Positions 37,637-48,105 are shown, counted from the first letter of the stretch. The stretch is 64,000 nucleotides of DNA from Pseudomonas saponiphila (GCF_900105185.1 NZ_FNTJ01000002.1:620001-684000), one strand, 5' to 3'. Notes: a model not told the origin generated them from the letters alone. Translations and numbers: made by a program.

Positions 37637-38715
37637 GCAATCAGATCCTTGATGTCGGTGGAACCCAGGCGTTCGCCCTGGTAGCTGCCGTCCTGTACCC
37701 GGCGGCACCACTCGAGGTTTTCCAGGTACCACTGCACGGTCTTGCGCAGGCCGCTGGTGAAGGTTTCTTCCGGTACCCAGCCCAGTTCCCGCTCGATCTT
37801 GCCGGCATCGATGGCGTAACGCAGGTCGTGGCCAGGACGATCCTGGACGAAGGTGATCAGGTCGGCGTAGTGCACGACGCCCTGGGGTTTTTGCGGGGCC
37901 AGCTCTTCCAGCAGGCTGCAGATGCCCTGCACCACGTCGATGTTTTTCTGCTCGTTATGGCCGCCGATGTTGTAGGTTTCGCCGACCACGCCCTCTGTCA
38001 CCACCTTGAACAGGGCACGGGCGTGATCTTCGACGTACAGCCAGTCGCGAACCTGCAGGCCGTTGCCATACACCGGCAGGGGCTTGCCGGCCAGGGCATT
38101 GAGGATCACCAGCGGGATCAGCTTCTCGGGGAAGTGGAACGGGCCGTAGTTGTTGGAGCAGTTGGTGATCAGCACCGGCAGGCCGTAGGTGCGCTGCCAG
38201 GCGCGGACCAGATGGTCGGACGCGGCCTTGCTGGCGGAGTAGGGCGAGCTGGGGGCGTAGGGCGTGGTTTCGGTGAACAGGTCGTCGACGCCATGCAGGT
38301 CGCCATAGACCTCGTCGGTGGAAATATGGTGGAAGCGGAAGGCCTGCCTTTGCGCTTCGGGCAGGTCGTGCCAGTAGGCGCGGGTTGCCTCCAGCAGGCT
38401 GTAGGTGCCGACGATATTGGTCTGGATGAAATCCGATGGCCCGTCGATGGAGCGGTCGACATGGGACTCCGCCGCCAGGTGCATGATCGCCTGGGGCTGA
38501 AAACGTGCCAGCACGGTGCTGACGGTGGCCTGGTCGACGATGTCCGCCTTGACGAACTCATAGCGGCTGTCGCTGGCGATGCTCTGCAGCGATTCCAGGT
38601 TGCCTGCGTAGGTCAGTTTGTCCAGGTTCAGCACTTCGTGTTCGGTGTTTTGGATCAGATGGCGGACCAGAGCCGAGCCGATAAATCCGGCTCCGCCGGT
38701 GACGAGAATGCGCAT
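37633..38715 (-). CDS. rfbB: dTDP-glucose 4,6-dehydratase RmlB
   Basis: RmlB converts dTDP-glucose to dTDP-4-keto-6-deoxyglucose with bound NAD. The 360-residue product starts [20 protein letters not shown] (Rossmann glycine loop) and shows [10 protein letters not shown], the STDEVYGDL catalytic block, and [15 protein letters not shown] (Tyr-x-x-x-Lys). It heads the tightly overlapping rmlB-A-C-D operon. The 241-nt gap to the divergent fusion gene holds its promoter. The ATG at 38715 lacks a strong ribosome site. Confidence 0.94.
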   Translation of the reverse strand: MRILVTGGAGFIGSALVRHLIQNTEHEVLNLDKLTYAGNLESLQSIASDSRYEFVKADIVDQATVSTVLARFQPQAIMHLAAESHVDRSIDGPSDFIQTNIVGTYSLLEATRAYWHDLPEAQRQAFRFHHISTDEVYGDLHGVDDLFTETTPYAPSSPYSASKAASDHLVRAWQRTYGLPVLITNCSNNYGPFHFPEKLIPLVILNALAGKPLPVYGNGLQVRDWLYVEDHARALFKVVTEGVVGETYNIGGHNEQKNIDVVQGICSLLEELAPQKPQGVVHYADLITFVQDRPGHDLRYAIDAGKIERELGWVPEETFTSGLRKTVQWYLENLEWCRRVQDGSYQGERLGSTDIKDLIA

Positions 38716-38956
38716 GTTGGAGGGCCTGTGTCCTTGAAAACGGTCATTTGCTGCAAAAAAGCAGCATAGCTTGTCGACATGGCGTCTGAGGTGCAATAGG
38801 CGCCATCAGTCGATTTCACCGCAAGCGGTCGGAAATTTCGCAAAGTGAAGGTTTGAGGCAGGGACGGTTACTCCCTGGTTCCCCGTTTTTTTGGCTTGCA
38901 CAACACCCTGCACAATGGCGATATAAGCGCCCGATAACAATTCCAGGGGTCGTTGT

Positions 38957-41875
38957 ATGTTGCTCGCCACCTTGATCCACCGTGCCAGTCTGCCCAGTCC
39001 CCAGGTTAGCGCGCAGCAAGCGCTGGACCTGCTGGAAACCCATTACGGCCTGCAGGGGACCCTGCAGTCCCTGGGCAGCCAGCAGGACCTCAACTATCGC
39101 CTCGACTGTCCCCAGGGGCGCTTTGTCCTGAAGATCTGTCGCGGTGACTATTCGGTCCTGGAGTTGCAGGCGCAGCACGCGGCGCTCAAGCATCTGCAGC
39201 AACATCCCGAGCTGCGAGTGCCGAGGGTGATTGCGGCGAAGAACGGTGCGGACCTGCTGTCCCTGGAGATTGCCGGGCAAGCGCTGCACGTCCGACTGCT
39301 GGACTATATAGAAGGGCGCTCCCTGACCCACCTGCCGCACCTGAGCGGGGAACTGGTGGCGGGCCTGGGTCGGCTCTGCGGGCAGATGGACCTGGCCCTG
39401 GCGGATTTCCAGCACCGGGGCCTGGAGCGCACCCTGCAATGGGATGCGCGGCATGCCCAGGCGCTGATCGGGCATTTGTTGCCGGTGATCCGCGACCCGC
39501 AGCAACGGGCCTTGATCGCCGACAGCGCACAGCGCGCCGAGCGACGCCTGCAACCTTTGCTTGCGCAGTTGCCGGTGCAGGCGATCCATATGGATATCAC
39601 CGATGACAACGTGGTCTGGCAGCGCGATGCCCTGCGTCACTGGCAGTTGCAGGGGGTGATTGATTTTGGCGACCTGATCCGCACCTGGCGCATCACCGAT
39701 CTGTCGGTGACCTGCGCGGCACTGCTGCATCACGCCGAGGGCGATCCGCTGCGCATCCTGGCGGCGATCCAGGCCTACCACCAGGTCAATCCGTTGCAAC
39801 GGGCGGAGCTGCTGGCGCTCTGGCCTCTGATCGTGGCGCGTGCCGCCGTGCTGGTGCTCAGTGGCGAGCAGCAGGTCAGCATCGATCCGGGCAACGACTA
39901 CTCCCGCGCGAACCTGGCCCATGAGTGGGAAATTTTCCGGGTGGCCAGTTCCGTGTCTTTCGAGTTCATGGAAGCGGCCATCCTCAGCGCCGTCGGTCAG
40001 TCGTTGCCAGCCATCGGTAGCGAGGGTTTCGCCCCGCTGTTGCCGAGCCTGGTGGGCCGCGAGTTTGCCCTGATCGACCTGGGCGTGCTCAGCCCGCACT
40101 TCGAAGCCGGCAACTGGGAACAGCCGGGGATCGATGATCAGCTGTTGGCCGAAGCCGGCGCCGCACATGGCCTGGCCGCCAGCCGTTATGGCCAGTACCG
40201 CCTGTCGCAAACCCGTCCCGACAGTGCCGAAGAACCCTCCACCTGCGCCCTGCACGTGCAACTGCAAGTACCGGCGGGCACTGCGGTGGAAGCGCCATTC
40301 GCCGGAGTCCTGCACCGTGGCGAGCAAGGCCTGTTGCGCCTCGATGGCCCGACCCTGAGCGTGCTCCTGTGGGGCGTCGAGCCTTCACTGCACCCGGGGG
40401 CGGCCCTGGTCAAGGGCCAGGTGCTGGGCGCAGTGGCGGCGGATGGCCGGCTCAAGGTCCAGCTGTGCCGGGGAGCCGAACTGGACCCGCCGCTGTTTTG
40501 CAGCCCGTCCCGGGCCCCGGCCTGGCAAGCCCTGTGCCCCTCGCCAGCGGCGCTGCTGGGGCTGGCCTGCGACGCCGAACCGGAGCTGGATCCACAGACC
40601 CTGCTGGAGCGCCGCGATGCCAGCTTTGCGCGCTCGCAGAAGCACTACTACGTCGACCCGCCGCGGATCGAACGCGGCTGGCGCAATCACCTGATCGACA
40701 TGCAGGGGCGTTCCTACCTGGACATGCTCAACAACGTCGCGGTGCTCGGCCATGGCCATCCACGCATGGCGGCCGTGGCGGCGCGGCAATGGTCGCTGCT
40801 CAATACCAACTCGCGTTTTCACTATGCCGCGATCGCCGAATTCTCCGAGCGCCTGCTGGCCCTGGCGCCGGACTCCATGGACCGGGTGTTCCTGGTCAAT
40901 AGCGGCACCGAGGCCAATGACCTGGCGATCCGCCTGGCCTGGGCCTACAGCGGTGGGCGCGACATGCTCAGCGTGCTGGAGGCCTATCACGGCTGGTCGG
41001 TGGCGGCCGATGCGGTATCCACTTCCATTGCCGACAACCCCCAGGCCCTCACCAGTCGCCCGGACTGGGTGCACCCGGTCACGGCGCCCAATACCTATCG
41101 TGGCGAGTTCCGCGGCGCGGACAGCACACCGCAGTATCTGCGCAGCGTCGACCAGCAGTTGCACAAGCTGGAGCAGCAGGACCGCCAGTTGGCCGGCTTC
41201 ATCTGCGAACCGGTGTATGGCAATGCCGGGGGCATCTCCCTGCCGCCGGGCTATCTGCAGGCCGTCTACGAACGGGTCCGGGCTCGGGGCGGAGTGTGCA
41301 TCGCCGATGAGGTCCAGGTCGGTTACGGGCGCATGGGCCAGTTCTTCTGGGGCTTTGAAGAGCAGGGCGTGGTGCCGGACATCATCACCATGGCCAAGGG
41401 CATGGGTAACGGCCAGCCTCTGGGCGCGGTGATCACCCGGCGCGAGATCGCCGAGGCGCTGGAGGCCGAAGGCTATTTCTTTTCCTCGTCCGGCGGCAGC
41501 CCGGTCAGTTGCCGCATTGGCCTCGCGGTGCTGGATGTGATGCAAGAGGAAGGGCTCTGGGACAACGCCCGGGTGGTGGGCGAACACTTCAAGCAACGCC
41601 TGGAGGCGCTCAAGGAGCGGCATCCGCTGGTGGGGGCGGTGCACGGTTCCGGTTTCTACCTGGGGCTGGAGCTGATCCGCAATCACCAGACCCTGGAGCC
41701 GGCCACCGAGGAAACCACCCTGCTGTGCGATCGCCTGCGGGAACTGGGGATCTTCATGCAACCCACCGGTGATTACTTGAACATCCTCAAGATCAAGCCG
41801 CCGATGGTCACCAGCCGGCAGAGCGTGGATTTCTTCGTCGACATGCTGGACAAGGTGCTGGGCGAGGAGCTGTAA
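38957..41875 (+). CDS. Three-domain fusion: APH-type kinase, M23-like domain, class-III PLP enzyme
   Basis: The protein has 972 residues. Residues 1-330 form an aminoglycoside-phosphotransferase-type kinase with HMDITDDNVV (His211, Asp213, Asn218) and the metal motif IDFGD (Asp236). Residues about 420-515 look like a degenerate M23/lysostaphin-like domain (APFAGVLHRGEQG ... LHPGAALVKGQVLG). Residues about 545-972 are a class-III aminotransferase fold with PLP lysine 814 in ITMAKGMGNGQ. In animals the same kinase and PLP families act in sequence: hydroxylysine kinase and phospholyases for phosphohydroxylysine or phosphoethanolamine. I therefore infer phosphorylation of an amino alcohol, then PLP-dependent loss of phosphate and ammonia. 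It precedes aguB-aguA across a REP pair; a polyamine link is possible. Substrate unknown. Confidence 0.8.
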   Translation: MLLATLIHRASLPSPQVSAQQALDLLETHYGLQGTLQSLGSQQDLNYRLDCPQGRFVLKICRGDYSVLELQAQHAALKHLQQHPELRVPRVIAAKNGADLLSLEIAGQALHVRLLDYIEGRSLTHLPHLSGELVAGLGRLCGQMDLALADFQHRGLERTLQWDARHAQALIGHLLPVIRDPQQRALIADSAQRAERRLQPLLAQLPVQAIHMDITDDNVVWQRDALRHWQLQGVIDFGDLIRTWRITDLSVTCAALLHHAEGDPLRILAAIQAYHQVNPLQRAELLALWPLIVARAAVLVLSGEQQVSIDPGNDYSRANLAHEWEIFRVASSVSFEFMEAAILSAVGQSLPAIGSEGFAPLLPSLVGREFALIDLGVLSPHFEAGNWEQPGIDDQLLAEAGAAHGLAASRYGQYRLSQTRPDSAEEPSTCALHVQLQVPAGTAVEAPFAGVLHRGEQGLLRLDGPTLSVLLWGVEPSLHPGAALVKGQVLGAVAADGRLKVQLCRGAELDPPLFCSPSRAPAWQALCPSPAALLGLACDAEPELDPQTLLERRDASFARSQKHYYVDPPRIERGWRNHLIDMQGRSYLDMLNNVAVLGHGHPRMAAVAARQWSLLNTNSRFHYAAIAEFSERLLALAPDSMDRVFLVNSGTEANDLAIRLAWAYSGGRDMLSVLEAYHGWSVAADAVSTSIADNPQALTSRPDWVHPVTAPNTYRGEFRGADSTPQYLRSVDQQLHKLEQQDRQLAGFICEPVYGNAGGISLPPGYLQAVYERVRARGGVCIADEVQVGYGRMGQFFWGFEEQGVVPDIITMAKGMGNGQPLGAVITRREIAEALEAEGYFFSSSGGSPVSCRIGLAVLDVMQEEGLWDNARVVGEHFKQRLEALKERHPLVGAVHGSGFYLGLELIRNHQTLEPATEETTLLCDRLRELGIFMQPTGDYLNILKIKPPMVTSRQSVDFFVDMLDKVLGEEL

Positions 41876-41903
41876 GGGCTCGTCGTTCGCTTGCGTTCCT
41901 CTC

Positions 41904-41962
41904 CATTCGCCGGCAAGCCGGCTCCTACACCCCCTCTGTAGGAGCCGGCTTGCCGGCGAATG
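41904..41962. repeat. REP pair downstream of the kinase-PLP fusion gene
   Basis: CATTCGCCGGCAAGCCGGCT faces its near-exact reverse complement, with a 9-base spacer. This is the most symmetrical REP pair in the window. It lies between two genes on the same strand and may separate their transcripts. Confidence 0.92.
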
Positions 41963-42141
41963 TGCTTATTATTAATCGATTGTTATCGGCTTTTTGTCGG
42001 AAATTATCCACGGGCACGATTTTTTAAGCTTCTAAAGTCGATATTTATCGGATATAAAGTGGCCGTCGCCGGGCACGGCCCTACCCTGTCCCGACCTTTT
42101 CCCATTGTCATCGACCGCGTCCATTGCCCGGGAGTTGTTCC

Positions 42142-43020
<879 letters not shown>

Positions 43021-43025
43021 ACACT

Positions 43026-44132
43026 ATGAGCACTTTGCACAGCACGCCGCGCGCCGACGGTTTCTACATGCCGGCCGAATGGGCGACCCAGACCCAGACC
43101 TGGATGATCTGGCCCGAGCGTCCGGACAACTGGCGCCTGGGTGGCAAGCCGGCCCAGGCCGCCCACGCCGCGGTGGCCAAGGCCATTGCCCGTTTCGAAC
43201 CGGTGACCGTGGCGGTGTCCGCGGCCCAGTATGAAAACGCCCGGGCGCGCCTGGACGTGCCCAATATCCGCGTGGTGGAAATGTCCAGTGACGATGCCTG
43301 GGTCCGCGACACCGGCCCGACTTTCGTCATCAACCACAGCGGCGAGGTGCGCGGTGTGCACTGGGGCTTCAATGCCTGGGGCGGTTTCGAGGGCGGCTTG
43401 TACTCGCCGTGGAATCGTGACGAACAAGTGGCCAGCAAAGTGTTGGAAATCGAGCGTTGCCAGGAGTACCGCACCGAAGGTTTCGTGCTTGAGGGCGGCT
43501 CGATTCACGTCGACGGCGAAGGCACCCTGATCACCACCGAGGAATGCCTGCTCAACCACAACCGCAACCCGCACCTGTCTCGCGAGCAGATCGAGGCGGT
43601 GTTGCGCGAGCATCTGGCGGTGGAGCGGATCGTCTGGCTGCCGGACGGTCTGTACAACGACGAAACCGATGGTCATGTGGATAACTTCTGCTGCTACGTG
43701 CGTCCGGGTGAAGTGTTGCTGGCCTGGACCGACGACCCCCAGGACCCCAACTATCCACGTTGCCGGGCGGCCATGCAGGTGCTGGAAAACACCCTCGACG
43801 CCAAGGGGCGCACCTTTAAGGTGCACAAGATGTCGATTCCCGGCCCGTTGTACGCCACCGCAGAGGAATGCGCCGGGGTCGATGCGGTGCAGGGCAGTCA
43901 GGAGCGCAATCCTTCCGTGCGCCTGGCCGGTTCCTATGTGAACTTCCTGATCGTCAATGGCGGGATCATCGCCCCGAGTTTTGACGATCCGATGGATGCC
44001 CAGGCCAAGTCCATCCTCCAGGCGCTGTTCCCCGAGCATGAAGTGGTGATGGTGCCGGGGCGCGAACTGTTACTGGGGGGCGGCAATATCCATTGCCTTA
44101 CCCAACAGCAGCCTGCGCCACAGCGAGTTTGA
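43026..44132 (+). CDS. aguA: Agmatine deiminase AguA
   Basis: AguA converts agmatine to N-carbamoylputrescine and ammonia. The 368-residue peptidyl-arginine-deiminase-fold enzyme has catalytic Cys357 in [13 protein letters not shown], the same number as in the P. aeruginosa enzyme, plus the guanidine-binding blocks [15 protein letters not shown] and [10 protein letters not shown]. It is the second gene of aguBA, and the pair feeds putrescine for growth on arginine and agmatine. A strong terminator follows at 44195. Confidence 0.95.
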   Translation: MSTLHSTPRADGFYMPAEWATQTQTWMIWPERPDNWRLGGKPAQAAHAAVAKAIARFEPVTVAVSAAQYENARARLDVPNIRVVEMSSDDAWVRDTGPTFVINHSGEVRGVHWGFNAWGGFEGGLYSPWNRDEQVASKVLEIERCQEYRTEGFVLEGGSIHVDGEGTLITTEECLLNHNRNPHLSREQIEAVLREHLAVERIVWLPDGLYNDETDGHVDNFCCYVRPGEVLLAWTDDPQDPNYPRCRAAMQVLENTLDAKGRTFKVHKMSIPGPLYATAEECAGVDAVQGSQERNPSVRLAGSYVNFLIVNGGIIAPSFDDPMDAQAKSILQALFPEHEVVMVPGRELLLGGGNIHCLTQQQPAPQRV

Positions 44133-44194
44133 GTGCCGTTGTAACAGTGATCGCGCAAGGCCGGTCGCTGTATCACTCCTGAGGCTTTTCAGCG

Positions 44195-44226
44195 AGCCCG
44201 CAGCCCAGAAGGGTTGCGGGCTTTTT
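44195..44226 (+). terminator. Rho-independent terminator of aguBA
   Basis: AGCCCGCAGCCC pairs over 12 positions (one G-T) with GGGTTGCGGGCT around an AGAA loop and is followed by TTTT. Confidence 0.92.
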
Positions 44227-44370
44227 CATGGCCGTATGTCGGCACACCCGACACATTGGCATAGCTCTTGTATCTGCCATGAAGTGATTCTGAGACATGT
44301 GGAACTTATGTTGTTCTGTCATAAACCTTGGATAAGTTAAGTCGCTCAGGAACCAGGAGAGAGCGCTGGA

Positions 44371-44571
44371 ATGAACATGGTCAGCGAGCGTGCATCCCAT
44401 CCCTTGGCAATGAGTAACGAGTCGCTGCAGGCTCTGGCGCAATGGTTGAAGTCCAATGGAACGCGTCAGATCAGGGAACCTGATCCGCGCCGGATCATCG
44501 TTGAGCGTTACCCCGCTGGATTGCTCAGCGAGGCGGAACTGCAGGCACTGTGGGATGTGGTCAAAGGATAG
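44371..44571 (+). CDS. Small hypothetical protein of 66 residues
   Basis: The 66-residue product is charged and soluble: MNMVSERASHPLAMSNESLQ, then ALAQWLKSNGTRQIREPDPRRI, then VERYPAGLLSEAELQALWDVV. It looks like two helices around a basic loop and lacks a signal peptide. GGAGAG precedes the ATG. It stands between two terminators, the aguBA terminator on its left and its own at 44587, so it is a self-contained transcription unit, which favours a real gene. I do not recognise the family. Confidence 0.6.
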   Translation: MNMVSERASHPLAMSNESLQALAQWLKSNGTRQIREPDPRRIIVERYPAGLLSEAELQALWDVVKG

Positions 44572-44586
44572 AAAACGACGGATTGT

Positions 44587-44620
44587 AAAAAGCGCTGCCG
44601 GGATGGCAGCGCTTTTTTTT
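44587..44620. terminator. Bidirectional terminator between the 66-residue gene and the TonB receptor
   Basis: AAAAAGCGCTGCC pairs with GGCAGCGCTTTTT around a short GGGAT loop, with extra T residues on the right and A residues on the left. It can stop both converging units. Confidence 0.93.
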
Positions 44621-44631
44621 CGCCGGTCGTT

Positions 44632-46731
44632 TTAGAAGCGGTAGTTGCCGGTAACCACCAGGCTGCGCGGTTCGCCCGGCTGGATCTGAAAGGCGCTGGT
44701 GGCCGAGCTGTAGTACTCGCGGTCGGCGATGTTGTTCAGCGCCGCGCGCACGTCCCAGTCCTTGTGTCGGTAGCCGGCCAGGGCATCCCAGCGGCCGTAG
44801 CCCGGCAGCACAACGGTGTTGGCGCTGTCGGCGTAGCGGTCGCCCACCAGGGTCAGGCCGGTTTCGGCGTACCAGCCCAGTTCCGGCTTCCAGGTGATGA
44901 ACAGGCTGCCATTGCGCTTGGCCACGTTGTTCACCCGCTTGTCTTCGAAGCCGTTGTTGTCCTTGACCACCACCGCGTCCTGCAGGCCGATGCCGCCGCG
45001 CAGGTACCAGTTGCCGACGAGCTTGCCGTTGGCAGTCAACTCGATACCCCGGGAGCGTTGCAGGCCGGTCATGAGGATGATGTTGCGGTCCAGTGGGTCG
45101 GTGGTGCGACGGTTGTAGAGCTCCAGTTCGTACACCGCCAGGGTGGTGCTCAGGCGTTCGTCCAGCCAGTCGCTCTTGACCCCGACTTCCTTCTGTCGGG
45201 TCAGCTCCGGGCTCAGGTCGTTGCCATTGCCAGCCGCGTTCGGGGTGATGCCGATCAGGCCACCGCCCACCGGCGCGAACGACTTGCTCCAAGAGGCATA
45301 GAACGAGTGGTGCTCCAGCGGCGTCCAGACCACCCCCAGGCGCGGGCTGACGCTGTGGCTGTCGCGGCTGTCGGAAACCCCGGTGCGACGGTTGGTGGTC
45401 TGCACCTCGAAATTGTCGTAACGCAGTCCGGCCAGCAGTTGCCACTGATCGTTCAGGCGCAGTTGGTCCTGCACGTAGAGCGCCCGGCTTTCCACCTCGG
45501 TGTGGTTGTTGCTCCAGACCTGCATGCGCCCGGTATGGCTCTGGTACGGGTTGGGGTTGTACAGGTCGACGGCGGGCACTTCCTGGTTGCCGGGGCCCGA
45601 GGTGGCGGCGTTGTAGAGGATCGGGTCGCGGCGCTGGCTGCCGAACTCCAGGCCGGTGAGCAGGCGGTGCTCCAGGCCGAAGGTGTCGAAGCGGCCTTCC
45701 AGTTCGCTGTTGTTGTAGATGTTGCGGGTCTTCAGGTCTTGCTGCCAGCGTTGGCGCTGCACCTTGCCGGTGCTGGCGTTGTAGCCGGTCTGGTAGGTGT
45801 TGTCGAAATCGCTGTCGAGCTTGAACAGCCCCAAGGTGTGGCGCAGCTGCCAGCTGTCGTTGAGCTCGTAAGTCAGCTTGGAGCGCAGGGATTGGGCCTT
45901 GTCATCGATGTAGTCGCGGTGGTCGCCGTAGGTGGTTTCCTTCCCGACGTTCGCCGGGCGGCCGTTGAGGCTGGTGATGCCGCGGTCCGGGGTGCGGTTG
46001 TAGCGGCTGTATTCGTACTGCACCAGCCAATTCAGCTCCGGGGTGAGTTGCCAGCTCATGGACGGTGCGAACAGCTGGCGATTGCCGCTGACGCCGTGGC
46101 GGAAACTGTTCTGGTCCTGGTTGCCCAGGTTCAGGCGCAGGCTGAGGTTCTCCGTCGGGTCGGCGCTCAGGTCGGCGTACAGGCTGCGCAGGTCCTGGCT
46201 GCCGCCCTGGACTTCGACGCTGGAACGACGGCCGAACTCCGGCAGCTTGCTCACTCGATTGACGATACCGCCCTGGCTGCCACGGCCGTAGAGCACGGCT
46301 GCCGGGCCCTTGAGCACTTCGATGCGCTCGATGTTGTGCAGGTCGCGTACGTACTGGCTGTCGTCGCGGATGCCGTCCAGGTAGAAGTCGTTGCTGGCGT
46401 CGAAACCGCGGATCCGCAGGCTGTCGAAGCGGGTGTCGGCACCGCTGCTGACGTTGGGAATGCCGCTCAGGGCGCTACCCAGATCGTTGTGGCCGTAGTC
46501 CAGCACGTTGGCGGTCTTGATCGTATCGATGGCCTGGGGCACATAGCGTGCAGCGGTGGCGGTGCGAGTCGCGGTGCTGACTTCCTTGACCCGGGGATCG
46601 TCGGGATCGGCCTCGGCTTCGACGCTGATGGAGGTGGTTGGCAGAGAGGTGCTGGCGGCGCAGGCGAAACCGGCGGTCAGCAGGGTGCAGAGTCCCAGGG
46701 ACAGGGGCGTAAGGCGGAAATGGGCAGGCAT
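44632..46731 (-). CDS. TonB-dependent siderophore receptor
   Basis: This outer-membrane receptor imports a ferric siderophore using TonB energy. The 699-residue product has a signal peptide (cut near ...GFACA, residue 25), a short N-terminal stretch, and a plug domain with DSLRIRGFDASNDFYLDGIRDDSQY and ERIEVLKGPAAVLYGRGSQGGIVN. A 22-strand barrel follows, ending in YRF with a terminal Phe. There is no N-terminal signalling domain, so it does not act with a FecR/FecI pair. It resembles the FhuE/Fiu-like class; the ligand is not clear. A Fur-box-like site lies 60 nt upstream. It is monocistronic. Confidence 0.9.
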   Translation of the reverse strand: MPAHFRLTPLSLGLCTLLTAGFACAASTSLPTTSISVEAEADPDDPRVKEVSTATRTATAARYVPQAIDTIKTANVLDYGHNDLGSALSGIPNVSSGADTRFDSLRIRGFDASNDFYLDGIRDDSQYVRDLHNIERIEVLKGPAAVLYGRGSQGGIVNRVSKLPEFGRRSSVEVQGGSQDLRSLYADLSADPTENLSLRLNLGNQDQNSFRHGVSGNRQLFAPSMSWQLTPELNWLVQYEYSRYNRTPDRGITSLNGRPANVGKETTYGDHRDYIDDKAQSLRSKLTYELNDSWQLRHTLGLFKLDSDFDNTYQTGYNASTGKVQRQRWQQDLKTRNIYNNSELEGRFDTFGLEHRLLTGLEFGSQRRDPILYNAATSGPGNQEVPAVDLYNPNPYQSHTGRMQVWSNNHTEVESRALYVQDQLRLNDQWQLLAGLRYDNFEVQTTNRRTGVSDSRDSHSVSPRLGVVWTPLEHHSFYASWSKSFAPVGGGLIGITPNAAGNGNDLSPELTRQKEVGVKSDWLDERLSTTLAVYELELYNRRTTDPLDRNIILMTGLQRSRGIELTANGKLVGNWYLRGGIGLQDAVVVKDNNGFEDKRVNNVAKRNGSLFITWKPELGWYAETGLTLVGDRYADSANTVVLPGYGRWDALAGYRHKDWDVRAALNNIADREYYSSATSAFQIQPGEPRSLVVTGNYRF

Positions 46732-46790
46732 CTGAAGCGCATCCGAAAGGCAGGTGAGTCGATGGGTGCGAATGATAATGCGTGCTATTT

Positions 46791-46809
46791 ACTAACGTTA
46801 ATTATTATC
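46791..46809 (-). promoter_or_regulatory. Putative Fur box upstream of the TonB receptor
   Basis: On the minus strand the site reads GATAATAATTAACGTTAGT, 13 of 19 matches to GATAATGATAATCATTATC by my count. A second half-like run, AATGATAATG, lies at 46771-46780. Both are in AT-rich DNA 60 to 80 nt before the receptor start. Iron control through Fur fits a siderophore receptor. Confidence 0.6.
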
Positions 46810-46992
46810 CAAAGGTTCCCTTGCTCTATTGTTTCTAATTATGTCGTTGCCGTATCTGCCCGCATACACGGACTAAACAGAGGGATTCGTCCGGTTCGCG
46901 CAACAGACTAAAAGCCATTTCGAGGTTTTTCCCCTGGCGTCCGGGGCATAGTCTGCATGCCATCGAACACTCAAGATCCTGTTGGAGTCCCC

Positions 46993-47688
46993 ATGTCCTC
47001 GGCCACCCTTCACTACATCTATGACCCGTTGTGCGGCTGGTGCTACGGCGCCAAGCCGCTGGTGCAGGCGGCCCTGGCCGTGTTGCCGGTGCAGGCCCAT
47101 GGGGGCGGCATGATGACCGGCCGCAACCGCCAGCCGGTGTCGCCACAGCTGCGCGATTACGTCATGCCCCATGACCGGCGCATTGCCGAGTACACCGGGC
47201 AACCTTTCGGCCAGGCCTATTTCGAAGGCCTGCTGCGCGACCACTCGGCGGTATTCGATTCGGCGCCGCCGATTGCCGCCGTGTTGGCGGCCGAGGCCCT
47301 GGATGGGCGCGGACTGCAATTGCTGGGACGCCTGCAGACCGCCCATTACCTGGAAGGCCGGCGGATTGCCGATCGCGAAGTCCTGCTGGAATTGGCGCAG
47401 GGCCTGGGCTTGGCTGTCGAGGCATTTGCCCCGGCTCTCGATCGGGCTACGGCCACTGAGCTGGATGACCACATAAAGGCCAGCCGCGCGCTGCTGGCCA
47501 AAGTCGGTGGTCAGGGTTTTCCGACCCTGGTGCTGGAGCGCGATGGTCGCTATCAGTTGCTCGATATCAGCCCCTGGCTGGGCAAACCGGAGGCTTTTGC
47601 CCACTGGCTGAAAACCTCCCTGGGCGCTGGTTCCGGCCCGCAAGACGGCGCCGTCCAGGCCTGTGGCCTGGACGGTTGTGCGCTCTGA
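46993..47688 (+). CDS. DsbA-family protein (CGWC thioredoxin fold)
   Basis: The 231-residue protein has a thioredoxin-like N-terminus with Cys14-Gly-Trp-Cys17 in YDPLCGWCYGAKPL. A long helical insertion and a second thioredoxin part with QGFPTLVLERDGRYQLL (cis-Pro motif) follow. There is no signal peptide, so it acts in the cytosol like the FrnE/2-hydroxychromene isomerase-type DsbA relatives. TTGGAG precedes ATG 46993. An NTF2-fold gene follows after 27 nt, likely the same operon. The C-terminal CGLDGC may be a further redox or metal pair. Confidence 0.85.
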   Translation: MSSATLHYIYDPLCGWCYGAKPLVQAALAVLPVQAHGGGMMTGRNRQPVSPQLRDYVMPHDRRIAEYTGQPFGQAYFEGLLRDHSAVFDSAPPIAAVLAAEALDGRGLQLLGRLQTAHYLEGRRIADREVLLELAQGLGLAVEAFAPALDRATATELDDHIKASRALLAKVGGQGFPTLVLERDGRYQLLDISPWLGKPEAFAHWLKTSLGAGSGPQDGAVQACGLDGCAL

Positions 47689-47715
47689 TCTCACCTGACC
47701 TGCATGGAGTCACCC

Positions 47716-48105
47716 ATGGATAACCTCGCGTTGATCAAGAGCACCTACGAAGGTGCCAACTCCCAGGAAAATGCGCGCAACACCGCCGCGGCCCTGGCCC
47801 CCGATGCACGTTGGACCGAAGCGGCAGGCTTTCCCTATGCCGGCACCTACGTCGGCTTCGAGGCGGTGCTGGAGCATGTCTTCAAGCGCCTGGGCTCGGA
47901 ATGGCAGGACTTCACCTTCAAGGTGGAAAACTACGTGGCCCAGGGCGACAAGGTCTTCGCCTATGGCAACTACCAAGGCATCTATAAGGCTTCGGGCAAG
48001 CCGATCGATGTACGGGTGGCCCATTTATGGACCCTCAAAAACGGCAAAGTCACCCACTTCGAACAATTCGTCGACAGCCACAGCGTGCAGCTGGCAATGC
48101 TCTAG
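47716..48105 (+). CDS. NTF2-fold (SnoaL-like) protein
   Basis: This 129-residue protein is of the nuclear-transport-factor-2/SnoaL-like superfamily, a cone-shaped fold used for small-molecule binding or enzymes such as isomerases and cyclases. Visible signs are the helix start LIKSTYEGANSQ, the strand block WTEAAGFPYAGTYVG, and AHLWTLKNGKVTHFEQFVDS near the end. It follows the DsbA-like gene by 27 nt, each with a GGAGTC ribosome site, so they are probably co-expressed. The joint role may be oxidative or electrophile stress, which is inference. Confidence 0.75.
   Translation: MDNLALIKSTYEGANSQENARNTAAALAPDARWTEAAGFPYAGTYVGFEAVLEHVFKRLGSEWQDFTFKVENYVAQGDKVFAYGNYQGIYKASGKPIDVRVAHLWTLKNGKVTHFEQFVDSHSVQLAML

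Noticed and set aside
44764..46911. 715-codon plus-strand frame opposite the TonB receptor
   Set aside because: Shadow of the receptor gene; low-complexity Val/Ala/Gln composition and no ribosome site.
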